From Thalassolituus marinus (GTDB taxonomy: Bacteria; Pseudomonadota; Gammaproteobacteria; Pseudomonadales; Oceanobacteraceae): a DNA stretch of 51,390 bases. Positions 36,153 through 44,337 of the stretch are shown in pieces. How positions within the stretch are numbered: position 1 is the stretch's first letter; every line of letters starts with the position of its first letter. Location: assembly GCF_020320395.1 (NCBI RefSeq), contig NZ_JAEDAH010000023.1:1-51390 (forward strand), given 5' to 3'. The position numbers were made by a program, and so were the translations under genes. The notes beneath the pieces are model-generated. The model did no database searches, had not been told where the DNA came from, and worked only from the letters and a program-made list of their open reading frames with translations.

Positions 36153-36210
36153 TGTCTTCGACCTGCGTGGCTTTTATTGTCCTGTTGCTGTGGCCGCAGC
36201 TGACTACACT
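36153..36210 (+). promoter_or_regulatory. Lipase 1 upstream motif pair and -10
   Basis: TGTCTTCGACC (36153-36163), 14 bases, then TGTCCTGT (36178-36185); a -10-like TACACT lies at 36205-36210. The same two elements with the same 25-base pitch precede the second lipase. No good -35 is present, so an activator seems needed. The rest of the 36069-36274 spacer shows nothing else. Confidence 0.5.
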
Positions 36211-36274
36211 TGCGCCCGGACTGTCCGCAGATGACTTCCTCTGCGAAAAATAACTACAAATATCAGGACGCATT

Positions 36275-37216
36275 ATGAAAAAGTTGCTCACGGCCGCTGC
36301 TCTTGCGGCAACCCTTATGTCTTCCAATGCATCTGCTATGTCAAAAACGGCAGATACCGGTTATACCGAAACGAAATACCCGATTGTACTGGTACACGGC
36401 TTTCTCGGCTGGGACACCATGGTGGGTATCGACTACTGGTATAAAATCACCGAAACCCTGCAGGACGGTGGTGCCGATGTGCACGTCATTACCGTGCCGA
36501 ATGCCAATACCCCTGAGGTTCGTGGCGAAGAGCTGATCAACCAGATTGAAAGCGTACTGGCGATCACCGGTGCTGAGAAAGTGAACCTGATTGGTCACAG
36601 CCATGGTGGTCCGACCTCGCGTTATGCGGCATCTGTGCGTCCTGATCTGGTGGCATCCGTTACCTCGGTGTCGGGCGTAAACAAAGGGACTCCTATTGCT
36701 GATACGCTGATGGAAACTGCCGAGGATTCTGCTGCGTTTGACGCCGTATTCGGTGGTATCATAAATCTGGCGGCGGAAGCGCTGAATATTATTTCCGGCG
36801 CCAACTACGACGACGTGAATGCCATGACGGCCATTGCTTCCATGACAACCGAGCGTGCAGTCGTGTTCAATGCCCAGCACCCGGGTGGTATTCCTGAAAC
36901 GGCCTGTGGCGAAGGTGATTATGAATACAATGGTATTCGTTACTACTCCTGGGCCGGTGCCGATCCGACAACCGTTGCTTACGATCCGATGGATCTGATC
37001 ACCGTCGCTTTCAGCCAGTTCTTCCCGGAAGGTTATGTTAACGATGGTTTCGTTGGCGCCTGTGATGCTCATCTGGGCATGGTGATCCGTGATGATTTTG
37101 TAATGAACCATCTGGACGAAATCAACCAGTTCCTGGGGTTGCACGATCTGAATGAAACGGACCCGGTAGCGGTTTATCGCACTCATGCCAACCGTCTGAA
37201 AAACGCGGGTTTGTAA
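36275..37216 (+). CDS. Secreted triacylglycerol lipase (class I), copy 1
   Basis: 313 aa. A signal peptide (MKKLLTAAALAATLMSSNASA) precedes the alpha/beta hydrolase fold with oxyanion segment VLVHGFLG. The nucleophile is Ser109 in GHSHGG, the acid Asp257 in NDGFVGAC, the base His279 in MNHLDEIN. Cys211 and Cys263 are placed for the family disulfide. This is the Pseudomonas/Burkholderia-type lipase that needs a foldase and is secreted by the type II system; the foldase is encoded 1.2 kb downstream. A terminator follows, so it may be transcribed apart from copy 2. Confidence 0.95.
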   Translation: MKKLLTAAALAATLMSSNASAMSKTADTGYTETKYPIVLVHGFLGWDTMVGIDYWYKITETLQDGGADVHVITVPNANTPEVRGEELINQIESVLAITGAEKVNLIGHSHGGPTSRYAASVRPDLVASVTSVSGVNKGTPIADTLMETAEDSAAFDAVFGGIINLAAEALNIISGANYDDVNAMTAIASMTTERAVVFNAQHPGGIPETACGEGDYEYNGIRYYSWAGADPTTVAYDPMDLITVAFSQFFPEGYVNDGFVGACDAHLGMVIRDDFVMNHLDEINQFLGLHDLNETDPVAVYRTHANRLKNAGL

Positions 37217-37257
37217 TCGCGTTGAATCTGTCCGGACAGCTATCTGCCTTATAAGAA

Positions 37258-37286
37258 AAGAGCCTCTCCCCGGAGAGGCGTTTTTA
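37258..37286 (+). terminator. Intrinsic terminator between the two lipases
   Basis: GCCTCTC and GAGAGGC form the stem with a CCCG loop, followed by GTTTTTA. It ends copy 1 transcription. Confidence 0.85.
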
Positions 37287-37341
37287 TGCCTGTTATCAAC
37301 ACCGTTGCGGGTGTCGCAGATAGTCCCCTGTTGTCCCGTAC

Positions 37342-37409
37342 TGTCTTCGACCATGCCGCTCGACACTGTCCTGTAGAGTCCTACAGACTCCTGAAGTTTT
37401 GCCTACACT
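37342..37409 (+). promoter_or_regulatory. Lipase 2 upstream motif pair, dyad and -10
   Basis: TGTCTTCGACC (37342-37352) and TGTCCTGT (37367-37374) repeat the copy-1 motif pair with the same 25-base pitch. CTGTAG-AGTC-CTACAG (37371-37386) is a perfect dyad that ends at the -35 position of the -10 TACACT (37404-37409). The -10 is 10 bases, about one helical turn, farther from the motif pair than in copy 1. Confidence 0.5.
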
Positions 37410-37484
37410 GATGGCACTCAAGCACAACAGGCCGGTCGCCGTAACACCGTTCCTGGCAATAAAAAATAATAAAGGTCAGACAAT

Positions 37485-38423
37485 ATGAAAAAGCTCCTCG
37501 CAACTGCGGCTACTGCAGCCGTTCTGTCTTCCGCAAACGTTATGGCAATGTCCGATTCTCCGGACACCGGTTATACCGAAACCAAGTACCCGATTGTGCT
37601 GGTGCACGGCTTCCTCGGCTTTGATAGCCTTGCTGGCGTTGATTACTTCTATAAGGTGGCAGAAACCCTGCAGGCCGATGGTGCCGAGGTGTATACGGCA
37701 ACCGTTTCCAATACCAACTACCCGGAATATCGCGGCGAGCAGCTGCTGGAGCAGATTGAGCAGATTCTGGCGGTGACCGGTGCAGAAAAAGTAAACCTGA
37801 TTGGCCACAGCCATGGCAGCCCGACCAGCCGTTACGTCGCCTCTGTACGTCCGGATCTGGTGGCGTCTGTTACCGGTATTTCCGGTGTAAACAAAGCGAC
37901 TCCGGTGGCTGACACTCTGATGGCATGGTCGGAAGATCAGGCTGCATTCGGCGCTTTGTTCGAAGCTGCGATTGGTACTCTGTCTTACGCTATTGATTTC
38001 CTCTCTGGTGCCAATCAGGAGCTTGATGTAATGGCTTCTGTAGGCTCCATGACTACCGAAGCAACAGAGGCTTTCAATGCCCAGCATCCGGGTGGTATTC
38101 CTGCAACTGATTGTGGTGAAGGTGACTATGAATACAGCGGCGTTCGCTATTACTCGTGGGCGGGTAACAAGCCGGTGACCAATGTTCTGGATCCACTGGA
38201 ATTTGTGACGGCGACTTTCAGCAGCTTCTTCCCGGCGGGTGTGGAGAACGACGGCTTCGTTGGCTCCTGTGCCGCTGGCCTTGGCATGATTATCCGTAAC
38301 GACTTCGCTATGAACCACCTGGACGAAGTGAACCAGGCGCTGGGTATTCACTCTCTGACGGACACCGATCCGCTGACCGTGTTCCGCACTCACGCTAACC
38401 GTCTGAAGCAGGCTGGTCTGTAA
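37485..38423 (+). CDS. Secreted triacylglycerol lipase (class I), copy 2
   Basis: 312 aa, a clear tandem paralogue of the upstream lipase. Catalytic residues: Ser109 (GHSHGS), Asp256 (NDGFVGSC), His278 (MNHLDEVN); disulfide cysteines 210 and 262. Signal peptide ends near residue 21. It differs mainly in the lid region (about 145-190). It is followed by the foldase after 1 base. Confidence 0.95.
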   Translation: MKKLLATAATAAVLSSANVMAMSDSPDTGYTETKYPIVLVHGFLGFDSLAGVDYFYKVAETLQADGAEVYTATVSNTNYPEYRGEQLLEQIEQILAVTGAEKVNLIGHSHGSPTSRYVASVRPDLVASVTGISGVNKATPVADTLMAWSEDQAAFGALFEAAIGTLSYAIDFLSGANQELDVMASVGSMTTEATEAFNAQHPGGIPATDCGEGDYEYSGVRYYSWAGNKPVTNVLDPLEFVTATFSSFFPAGVENDGFVGSCAAGLGMIIRNDFAMNHLDEVNQALGIHSLTDTDPLTVFRTHANRLKQAGL

Positions 38424-38424
38424 T

Positions 38425-39420
38425 ATGAAGTTTCTGCATGGTGCGATTGCCCTGACGCTGGTTGGGGCAGGTATCTGGACTGGCGGGTACCTGATGCAGC
38501 CTCAGGTTGAAGTGGCGTCGTCAGCGGCGTCCTTCTCCGGAGGGGATTATCAGGCCTCCATGCAGACAGCTGCGACAGAACAGGGTGGTGCGGATTTTAA
38601 TCCGACCACCCTGAAAACGTTCAGGGGGGCCAGCGTTGATGGTGCACTGCGTACCAATCACAAAGGCGAACTGATCGTTGATATGCAGCTGCGCTACTGG
38701 ATCGATTTCTATCTGTCAGCGCGAGGCGAGATGGAGCTTGCAGACATCGTAGCGGCGATGCACGCTGAGATGGCCAGATTGCCACAACCGGGACAGGGCC
38801 AGGCGATTGATATTCTTGAGGACTACCTCGGCTATCTGGCGGCTCTGGGGGAGTTCGATGAGGAAACTCAGAAGCGTCTGAGTGGCGGCGATTTCGACTC
38901 CATGGTTGCGCGCCTGGAATGGCAGGAGCGCCTGCGTCGCGAATGGATGGAACCGCTGGTGGTAGATGCTTTCTTCGCCGCGGATGAATCACTTGATCGT
39001 TATACCCTGCAACGACTGCGTATCCAGCAACAGGGCGGTGATGCCGCAGCACTGGCTGCTGCCGAAGCCGAGTTACCTGAAGAAATTCGTCAGCTGCGAG
39101 AAAAAGCGGAACGCATCACCACCATGCGTCAGACCGAAGCACAATTGCGAGAATCCGGCGCTGACAGCAGTGAAATACAGGCGTGGCGGGTACAGGAATT
39201 TGGTACTGAGGCTGCACAACGACTGGCCGATGCCGATGCGCGCAAGGCGCAGTGGCAGAACCGGTTGCGTGAATATCGTAAATACACCGAATCTCTGGCG
39301 GATAAGGGGTTGGGGGATGCCGATCGGGAACAGTTACTGACGGCTTATAAGCAGCGTCATTTCAGCGAGGCAGAGCTCAAGCGTTTGCCCGCAGCCTTAT
39401 CGCTGCTGGCGGCTGAATAA
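38425..39420 (+). CDS. Lipase-specific foldase (Lif)
   Basis: 331 aa, an inner-membrane-anchored periplasmic chaperone: N-terminal helix (MKFLHGAIALTLVGAGIW), a linker, then a helical domain rich in Q, E and R. The substrate-binding motif RYWIDFYLSARGE corresponds to the family RXXFDYFLSXXGE, with IDFYLS replacing FDYFLS. It folds class I lipases before type II export. One foldase probably serves both lipases. Confidence 0.93.
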   Translation: MKFLHGAIALTLVGAGIWTGGYLMQPQVEVASSAASFSGGDYQASMQTAATEQGGADFNPTTLKTFRGASVDGALRTNHKGELIVDMQLRYWIDFYLSARGEMELADIVAAMHAEMARLPQPGQGQAIDILEDYLGYLAALGEFDEETQKRLSGGDFDSMVARLEWQERLRREWMEPLVVDAFFAADESLDRYTLQRLRIQQQGGDAAALAAAEAELPEEIRQLREKAERITTMRQTEAQLRESGADSSEIQAWRVQEFGTEAAQRLADADARKAQWQNRLREYRKYTESLADKGLGDADREQLLTAYKQRHFSEAELKRLPAALSLLAAE

Positions 39421-39427
39421 TCAGCCG
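39410..39427. other. Dyad spanning two convergent stop codons
   Basis: CGGCTGA-ATAA-TCAGCCG, a 7-bp stem, extendable to 10 with one mismatch. It contains both stop codons: the foldase TAA ends at 39420 and the phosphatase stop on the other strand begins at 39421. It has no U-tract in either direction. Confidence 0.55.
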
Positions 39428-40215
39428 TCAGCTTGCTGTAATAATGACTGTAGCGGTTTAAACAGGGCCGGTACGGCAATCAGAATATTCTCACTGAAAA
39501 GTTCTTCGTTTTCCCCCTCCGGCAGAGGGTGAATATGCCCGCACATAGCGCCGGCTTCACTGGCAATCAGTCGTGCCGCCGCCGAATCCCAGGGTTTAAC
39601 TGTCTCGTAGTAGCCATCCATACGGCCGCAGGCCACCCAGCAAATATCCAGTGCCGCAGAGCCCAGTCGGCGCACGTCGGCACAATGCTGCAGCACGGCG
39701 GTTAGGCGGCGCATGAGTTGTGGCAGATCCGGCTTCTGATAAGGAAATCCTGTCGCAATAATCGCACGCTGCATATCCGACGTCTCAGCACAGTGAACAG
39801 GCTGGTCATTCAGACGAGCACCCTGTCCGCGCTGGGCAAAAAATGTCTCATTGAGAAACGGGTTGTGAACGACTGCCAGTTGCGCTTGGCCGTCGCAGAA
39901 ATAGGCAATGGAGATGGCAACCTGAGGATGCTGGTGGGCATAGTTCACGGTGCCGTCAATCGGATCGATCACCCACAGATGCTGGGCATCAGAACTGGCA
40001 TCGGGAGCCAGCTCTTCCGACAGAATCCGGTGGGCCGGAAACGAGGCCTGAATGCTATCCCGGATCAGCTGGTCAGCTGCAAGGTCTGCCTGAGTTACCA
40101 GTTCATGGCCACCTTTAAAATCGACCTGTAACTGATCGCGTAAGCGAGCAATTACCTCACCAGCCTGACGAGCGAGTGACAGAATAAAATCAGCGGTGGG
40201 GGATTGTTCAGGCAT
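39421..40215 (-). CDS. Inositol-phosphatase family enzyme
   Basis: 264 aa with the lithium-sensitive phosphatase motifs: EE in ILSEELAP, WVIDPIDGTVNY and the C-terminal KPWDSAAARLIASEAG. These bind the Mg ions of IMPase-type enzymes. Whether the substrate is inositol phosphate, a sugar phosphate or PAP is not shown; it differs from SuhB enough to leave the symbol empty. Convergent with the foldase, with no base between. Confidence 0.9.
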   Translation of the reverse strand: MPEQSPTADFILSLARQAGEVIARLRDQLQVDFKGGHELVTQADLAADQLIRDSIQASFPAHRILSEELAPDASSDAQHLWVIDPIDGTVNYAHQHPQVAISIAYFCDGQAQLAVVHNPFLNETFFAQRGQGARLNDQPVHCAETSDMQRAIIATGFPYQKPDLPQLMRRLTAVLQHCADVRRLGSAALDICWVACGRMDGYYETVKPWDSAAARLIASEAGAMCGHIHPLPEGENEELFSENILIAVPALFKPLQSLLQQADG

Positions 40216-40298
40216 AGGCGACTCCGTAGCGAATAGTGCGCAGTGTAACCAGAGTCGGAGGGCGGGTCACTGGTGGATACCCCCCACTTTGGGAGGCG

Positions 40299-42932
40299 CT
40301 AACCTGAACGCAGGTCGGATTGCTGAGCTGCCAGCAGGGATCGGAAGTCGTGTAACGGCAGTGGACGGCTGAACAGGTAGCCCTGATAACTGTCACAGGC
40401 CATGAGTTGCAGGCGCTGCAGTTGCTCCTGAGTTTCCACACCTTCTGCGACCAGATTCAGGTGTAATGATTTCGCCATGGCGATAATCGCCTGCACAATA
40501 GCATCATCATCAGGGTCGGTGGTGATGTCACTGATAAAAGCCCGATCGATTTTTAATTTACTGATCGGAAACTGCTTCAGATAGCTTAGCGATGAGTAAC
40601 CGGTACCGAAGTCATCCATTGCGAAGCGAATGCCCATCTTATTGATGGACTCAAGAATGCGAATATTTTCCTGTACATTATCCATCAGCAGACTTTCAGT
40701 AATTTCCAGTTCCAGGAAATCGGCAGAAAGTCCTGAGGTTTGCAGAACCTCTCCGACTCGTGTGCAGAACTGATCATCGAGCTGGCGCACAGACACGTTT
40801 ACTGCGATGGATAATTCGCTGTTGAATTCATCATTTAATTTCCGGAAATCCTGGCAGGCTTTTAATAATGCCCAATCACCAATTTCTCTGATTAAGCCGG
40901 TTTCTTCGGCTATCGGAATAAATTCCGCAGGTGAAATAATTCCAGCCGTCGGATGTACCCAGCGAATTAACGCCTCTGCACCCAGTAACTGGTCTGTTTC
41001 TGTATCGACCTGGGGCTGGTAATAAAGCTGGAATTCCTGACTTTTGATTGCGCGCCGCAATTCGCTTTCCAGGGTAAGGCGTGCATTAACCTGCTTGTTC
41101 ATTTCCTCTGTGTAAAACTGGAAACAGTTACCACCACGGCCTTTGGCGGTATACATAGCGGTATCGGCGTTACGCAGCAGGATATAAGACTCACGCGAGT
41201 CTTCAGGACACATAGTAATGCCGATACTGCAGGTGGTGGTCAGGCGGTAATAGTCCAGCTGGTAGGCTCTGCCAATATGAGCAAGAATCTGATTGGCCAG
41301 TACCGCGACGTCTTCCCGGCTGGCTGGGTTAAGCATCATGACGATAAATTCATCGCCACCTAAGCGGGCAATCGGATTACTGTCACCAACGACATGACGT
41401 AAACGTTCGGCAACCAGTTTCAGCAAACGATCGCCAACCTGATGGCCAAGGGAATCATTAACGGTTTTAAAGCGGTCGAGATCAATAAACAGTAATGCCA
41501 GACCATTATCGCCGGGCTGCATTCGATCGATGGTGCTGATCAGCTCGTCATTAAAAAAGTAACGATTCATCAGCTCAGTCAGGGGATCACGAGTCGCCAG
41601 ATATTCAACGTGCTGCTGGGCAAGAATATGCTCGGTAATATCGACAATGAGGCCCTCGATAATGACGCCTTGTTTATCGATTTCTACCGCTTTGCCGCGA
41701 TCCATAACCCAGCGTTGTTCACTGCCAGAGGATTGAATGCGGTATACCAGTTCGTAGCTGTCGTTTGCTGCATTAACCTTGTCCAGCTGTTCCAGATACT
41801 GTTGCTGGTCGTCGGCATGAATCAGGTTAATTAAACTATGGCGCTCGGGTTGGGTGGCAAACTGTGCAGGAAAAATATCTTCTTCCGCAGAGGCCAGTGT
41901 CAGCAGTTTATGATCCGGCAGGTGCAGACGGTAGGCGGCGCCGTGAATGTGGTTAATAACATCCAGCAGCAAACCATTAGCGTCGTTTTCGTTATTCGTG
42001 CCAGAAGACCTGAGTCCTTCATCATTCCTTTTTCGGCGCAGCCACTGTTGCCAGATACTGGCGGCAGCGATAGCCCAGAGCAGGACTATCCATTTAATGT
42101 CAGCAATCCAGCAGCGTGTCAGGTAGCTGGTGGGGACAGACAAAACATGTACCAGGCCGCTGTCACCGTCGCTGTGAGCAATGCCCATGCGGCGCTGCAG
42201 ATCCAGCCCTGTGGCATCAAAAAAGCGGGCATTGCCGTTGTCATCCTGCGGCTGAATCAGTGCCAGCGTGGCGGCGGGAATCTGCTTTCCCAGCGATTGC
42301 TGATAATGGGTTGTCAGAGGTGATGCCATCAGCAGAACCCCGTCGTCACGCAGCAGGCGTCCGCCGAAATGTGATGCCTGGGTGCCGTATTGCCACGGCG
42401 TAAGTCCACTGGCGTGTGATACCAGTAAACACATAAAACGGGGCTTTCCGGCAGGCCCAAAGGCTTTGCACAGGGGCAGATAATTACCGCCAAGGATACG
42501 CAGGGTGGAACTGAATTGGGTCGATGGCATATTCAGCAGGCGTTCGCGGTCACGCTCGCTTAACGAGAGAGAAGCAAGCTGGCGTGCCGATAGCGTACCT
42601 GAATCGGTGCTGCCGTCAGTTGCAAACAGAACCACATGGCTGAACTGGGCTCTGGGCGGCAGGTAGAGGCTGGTCCAGTCCTGTTCGCCTGAATGACTGC
42701 TGAGTGCGGCAATAATTTCATTCAGCTCATGATCAGACTGACTCAGCAACAGTCGGGAATTATTCTCCAGTACTGGCAGTAGTCCTTCCATCTCGCGGTA
42801 GAGACTGTCGCGATTCTGCTGCCAGCTGGTAAACAGAAATATCACCAGCAAAAGTGCCAGACCGCACAGCACCATCGCAGGCAGAAGCCTGCGCGCGAAT
42901 GCTGATAATGGTCGCTTGCTGGTTGTATCCAT
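40299..42932 (-). CDS. Membrane GGDEF-EAL protein with periplasmic sensor
   Basis: 877 aa. Membrane helices near 15-33 and 275-300 frame a large periplasmic sensor. A PAS domain (about 320-430), a GGDEF domain with intact GGDEF in RLGGDEFIVM, and an EAL domain with intact GAEALIRW, DDFGTG and AEGVE follow. Either or both activities may be present. No close partner gene is evident; it ends 83 bases before the phosphatase start. Confidence 0.93.
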   Translation of the reverse strand: MDTTSKRPLSAFARRLLPAMVLCGLALLLVIFLFTSWQQNRDSLYREMEGLLPVLENNSRLLLSQSDHELNEIIAALSSHSGEQDWTSLYLPPRAQFSHVVLFATDGSTDSGTLSARQLASLSLSERDRERLLNMPSTQFSSTLRILGGNYLPLCKAFGPAGKPRFMCLLVSHASGLTPWQYGTQASHFGGRLLRDDGVLLMASPLTTHYQQSLGKQIPAATLALIQPQDDNGNARFFDATGLDLQRRMGIAHSDGDSGLVHVLSVPTSYLTRCWIADIKWIVLLWAIAAASIWQQWLRRKRNDEGLRSSGTNNENDANGLLLDVINHIHGAAYRLHLPDHKLLTLASAEEDIFPAQFATQPERHSLINLIHADDQQQYLEQLDKVNAANDSYELVYRIQSSGSEQRWVMDRGKAVEIDKQGVIIEGLIVDITEHILAQQHVEYLATRDPLTELMNRYFFNDELISTIDRMQPGDNGLALLFIDLDRFKTVNDSLGHQVGDRLLKLVAERLRHVVGDSNPIARLGGDEFIVMMLNPASREDVAVLANQILAHIGRAYQLDYYRLTTTCSIGITMCPEDSRESYILLRNADTAMYTAKGRGGNCFQFYTEEMNKQVNARLTLESELRRAIKSQEFQLYYQPQVDTETDQLLGAEALIRWVHPTAGIISPAEFIPIAEETGLIREIGDWALLKACQDFRKLNDEFNSELSIAVNVSVRQLDDQFCTRVGEVLQTSGLSADFLELEITESLLMDNVQENIRILESINKMGIRFAMDDFGTGYSSLSYLKQFPISKLKIDRAFISDITTDPDDDAIVQAIIAMAKSLHLNLVAEGVETQEQLQRLQLMACDSYQGYLFSRPLPLHDFRSLLAAQQSDLRSG

Positions 42933-43037
42933 TGGCTTGCTGACTCCCTGTCTGTTGGTTCTTACCAGCCCTTTTCAGATACTGGTGTCCATGCAGACTA
43001 TGAGTATAGGAGTCGCTGGCTGGCGTGCAGTGATTTG

Positions 43038-43655
43038 TCAGTGACTTTCGAGCCATTTGCGCACGGCGCTGTCTACCCAGCGCACCATGACGGGTTGCGC
43101 ATCAGCGGTAGGATGAATACCGTCAGCCTGCATCAGGCCTGCTTGCGTGGCAATGCCTTCCAGAAGGAAGGGAACCAGCGCGGTATCGTGCTCCTCGGCC
43201 AGATCGGCAAACAGGTCGCGGAAACCATTGCTGTAGCGTGGGCCATAGTTGGGCGGGATCTGCATGCCGAGCAGCAGCACGTCACTGTCGGCCTGCTGGC
43301 TGAGGATAATCATCTGCTTAAGATTCTTGCGAATCAGCAGTAGTGGCATACCGCGCAGGCCGTCGTTGCCGCCTAATTCGATAATCGTCAGGTCTGGTTT
43401 GTGTTCTGCCAGCAGTGCTGGCAAACGATTGAGGCCGCCACCGGTTGTTTCACCGCTGATACTGGCATTAACCATTTTAAGGTCAGGAACATCCTGTTGC
43501 AGTGAGTGCTCCAATAAAGCGACCCAACCTTGTTGCACTGGAATGCCGAATCCGGCACTAATACTGTCTCCGACCACCAGAATGGTTGGCTCCGCCCGCA
43601 CTGGCAATGCCAGTGCCATCGTCAGAACAAACAGAAATTTTATGAGTAAGCCCAT
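43038..43655 (-). CDS. tesA: Periplasmic esterase / lysophospholipase TesA
   Basis: 205 aa from ATG 43655, preceded by TGAGG on the minus strand; the longer frame runs through the antisense of ybbA. A signal peptide (MGLLIKFLFVLTMALALPVRA) precedes the SGNH blocks GDSIS, GGNDG and DGIHPTAD. A multifunctional thioesterase/protease/lysophospholipase in E. coli. Divergent to ybbA; the start codons overlap inside CATG, as noted below. Confidence 0.92.
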   Translation of the reverse strand: MGLLIKFLFVLTMALALPVRAEPTILVVGDSISAGFGIPVQQGWVALLEHSLQQDVPDLKMVNASISGETTGGGLNRLPALLAEHKPDLTIIELGGNDGLRGMPLLLIRKNLKQMIILSQQADSDVLLLGMQIPPNYGPRYSNGFRDLFADLAEEHDTALVPFLLEGIATQAGLMQADGIHPTADAQPVMVRWVDSAVRKWLESH

Positions 43656-44337
43656 GGATGCCTCAGCCTGCGCACTGCAAATTAATAATCTGACCCATTC
43701 GGTGACGACGGGTTCACAACAGCTCACCATCCTGAACAAGCTGAGTATCGATATCAAGCATGGTGACTCGGTAGCGGTGGTTGGAGCCTCTGGCAGCGGT
43801 AAGTCGACGCTGCTGGGTATCATGGCCGGGCTGGACCGGGCCACTGCCGGAGATGTATTGCTGCTGGGCGAAAACCTGACCACCATGAGCGAAGACCAGC
43901 GCGCTGCCGTGCGCGCTCGCGGTGTAAGTTTTGTGTTCCAGAACTTCCAGTTGCTGCCGGGGCTGACGGCGCTGGAAAACGTCATGCTGCCGCTGGAAAT
44001 TCGTGCCCGGAAAGACGCTCGTCAGCAGGCGCAGACCTTGCTGCAGCAGGTGGGGCTGCAAGGCCGCACCGATCATTACCCGGCACAACTGTCCGGTGGT
44101 GAGCAGCAGCGCGTCGCCATTGCTCGCGCCTTTGCCGGTCAGCCGAAGATTCTGTTTGCTGATGAACCCACAGGTAATCTGGATCGCGCCACCGGTGCCC
44201 AGATTGAAGATTTGCTGTTCCAGCTCAACCGCGATGCCGGTACCACGCTGGTACTGGTCACCCATGACGAACGCCTTGCCGATCGCTGCGCGCGGCGGGT
44301 ACGCATGCAGGATGGTCATCTGCAGGAGGCGTCGTGA
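43654..44337 (+). CDS. ybbA: ABC transporter ATPase YbbA
   Basis: 227 aa from ATG 43654; an alternative ATG four codons upstream (43642) would push 14 bases into tesA. Walker A GASGSGKST, signature LSGGEQQRV and Walker B ILFADEP are intact. MacB-like export ATPase whose partner ybbP follows with a 4-base overlap. In E. coli the same tesA/ybbA/ybbP arrangement exists. Confidence 0.93.
   Translation: MDASACALQINNLTHSVTTGSQQLTILNKLSIDIKHGDSVAVVGASGSGKSTLLGIMAGLDRATAGDVLLLGENLTTMSEDQRAAVRARGVSFVFQNFQLLPGLTALENVMLPLEIRARKDARQQAQTLLQQVGLQGRTDHYPAQLSGGEQQRVAIARAFAGQPKILFADEPTGNLDRATGAQIEDLLFQLNRDAGTTLVLVTHDERLADRCARRVRMQDGHLQEAS

Noticed and set aside
36341-37366. Long antisense open frame over lipase 1 (341 codons), with a similar one at 37476-38393
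   Set aside because: It mirrors the lipase codon pattern, has no ribosome binding site or family similarity, and appears over both paralogues for the same reason.
36130-37480. Sigma-54 promoters for the lipases, as in Pseudomonas
   Set aside because: Several TGGC occurrences (for example near 37412) lack a GC at the proper distance.
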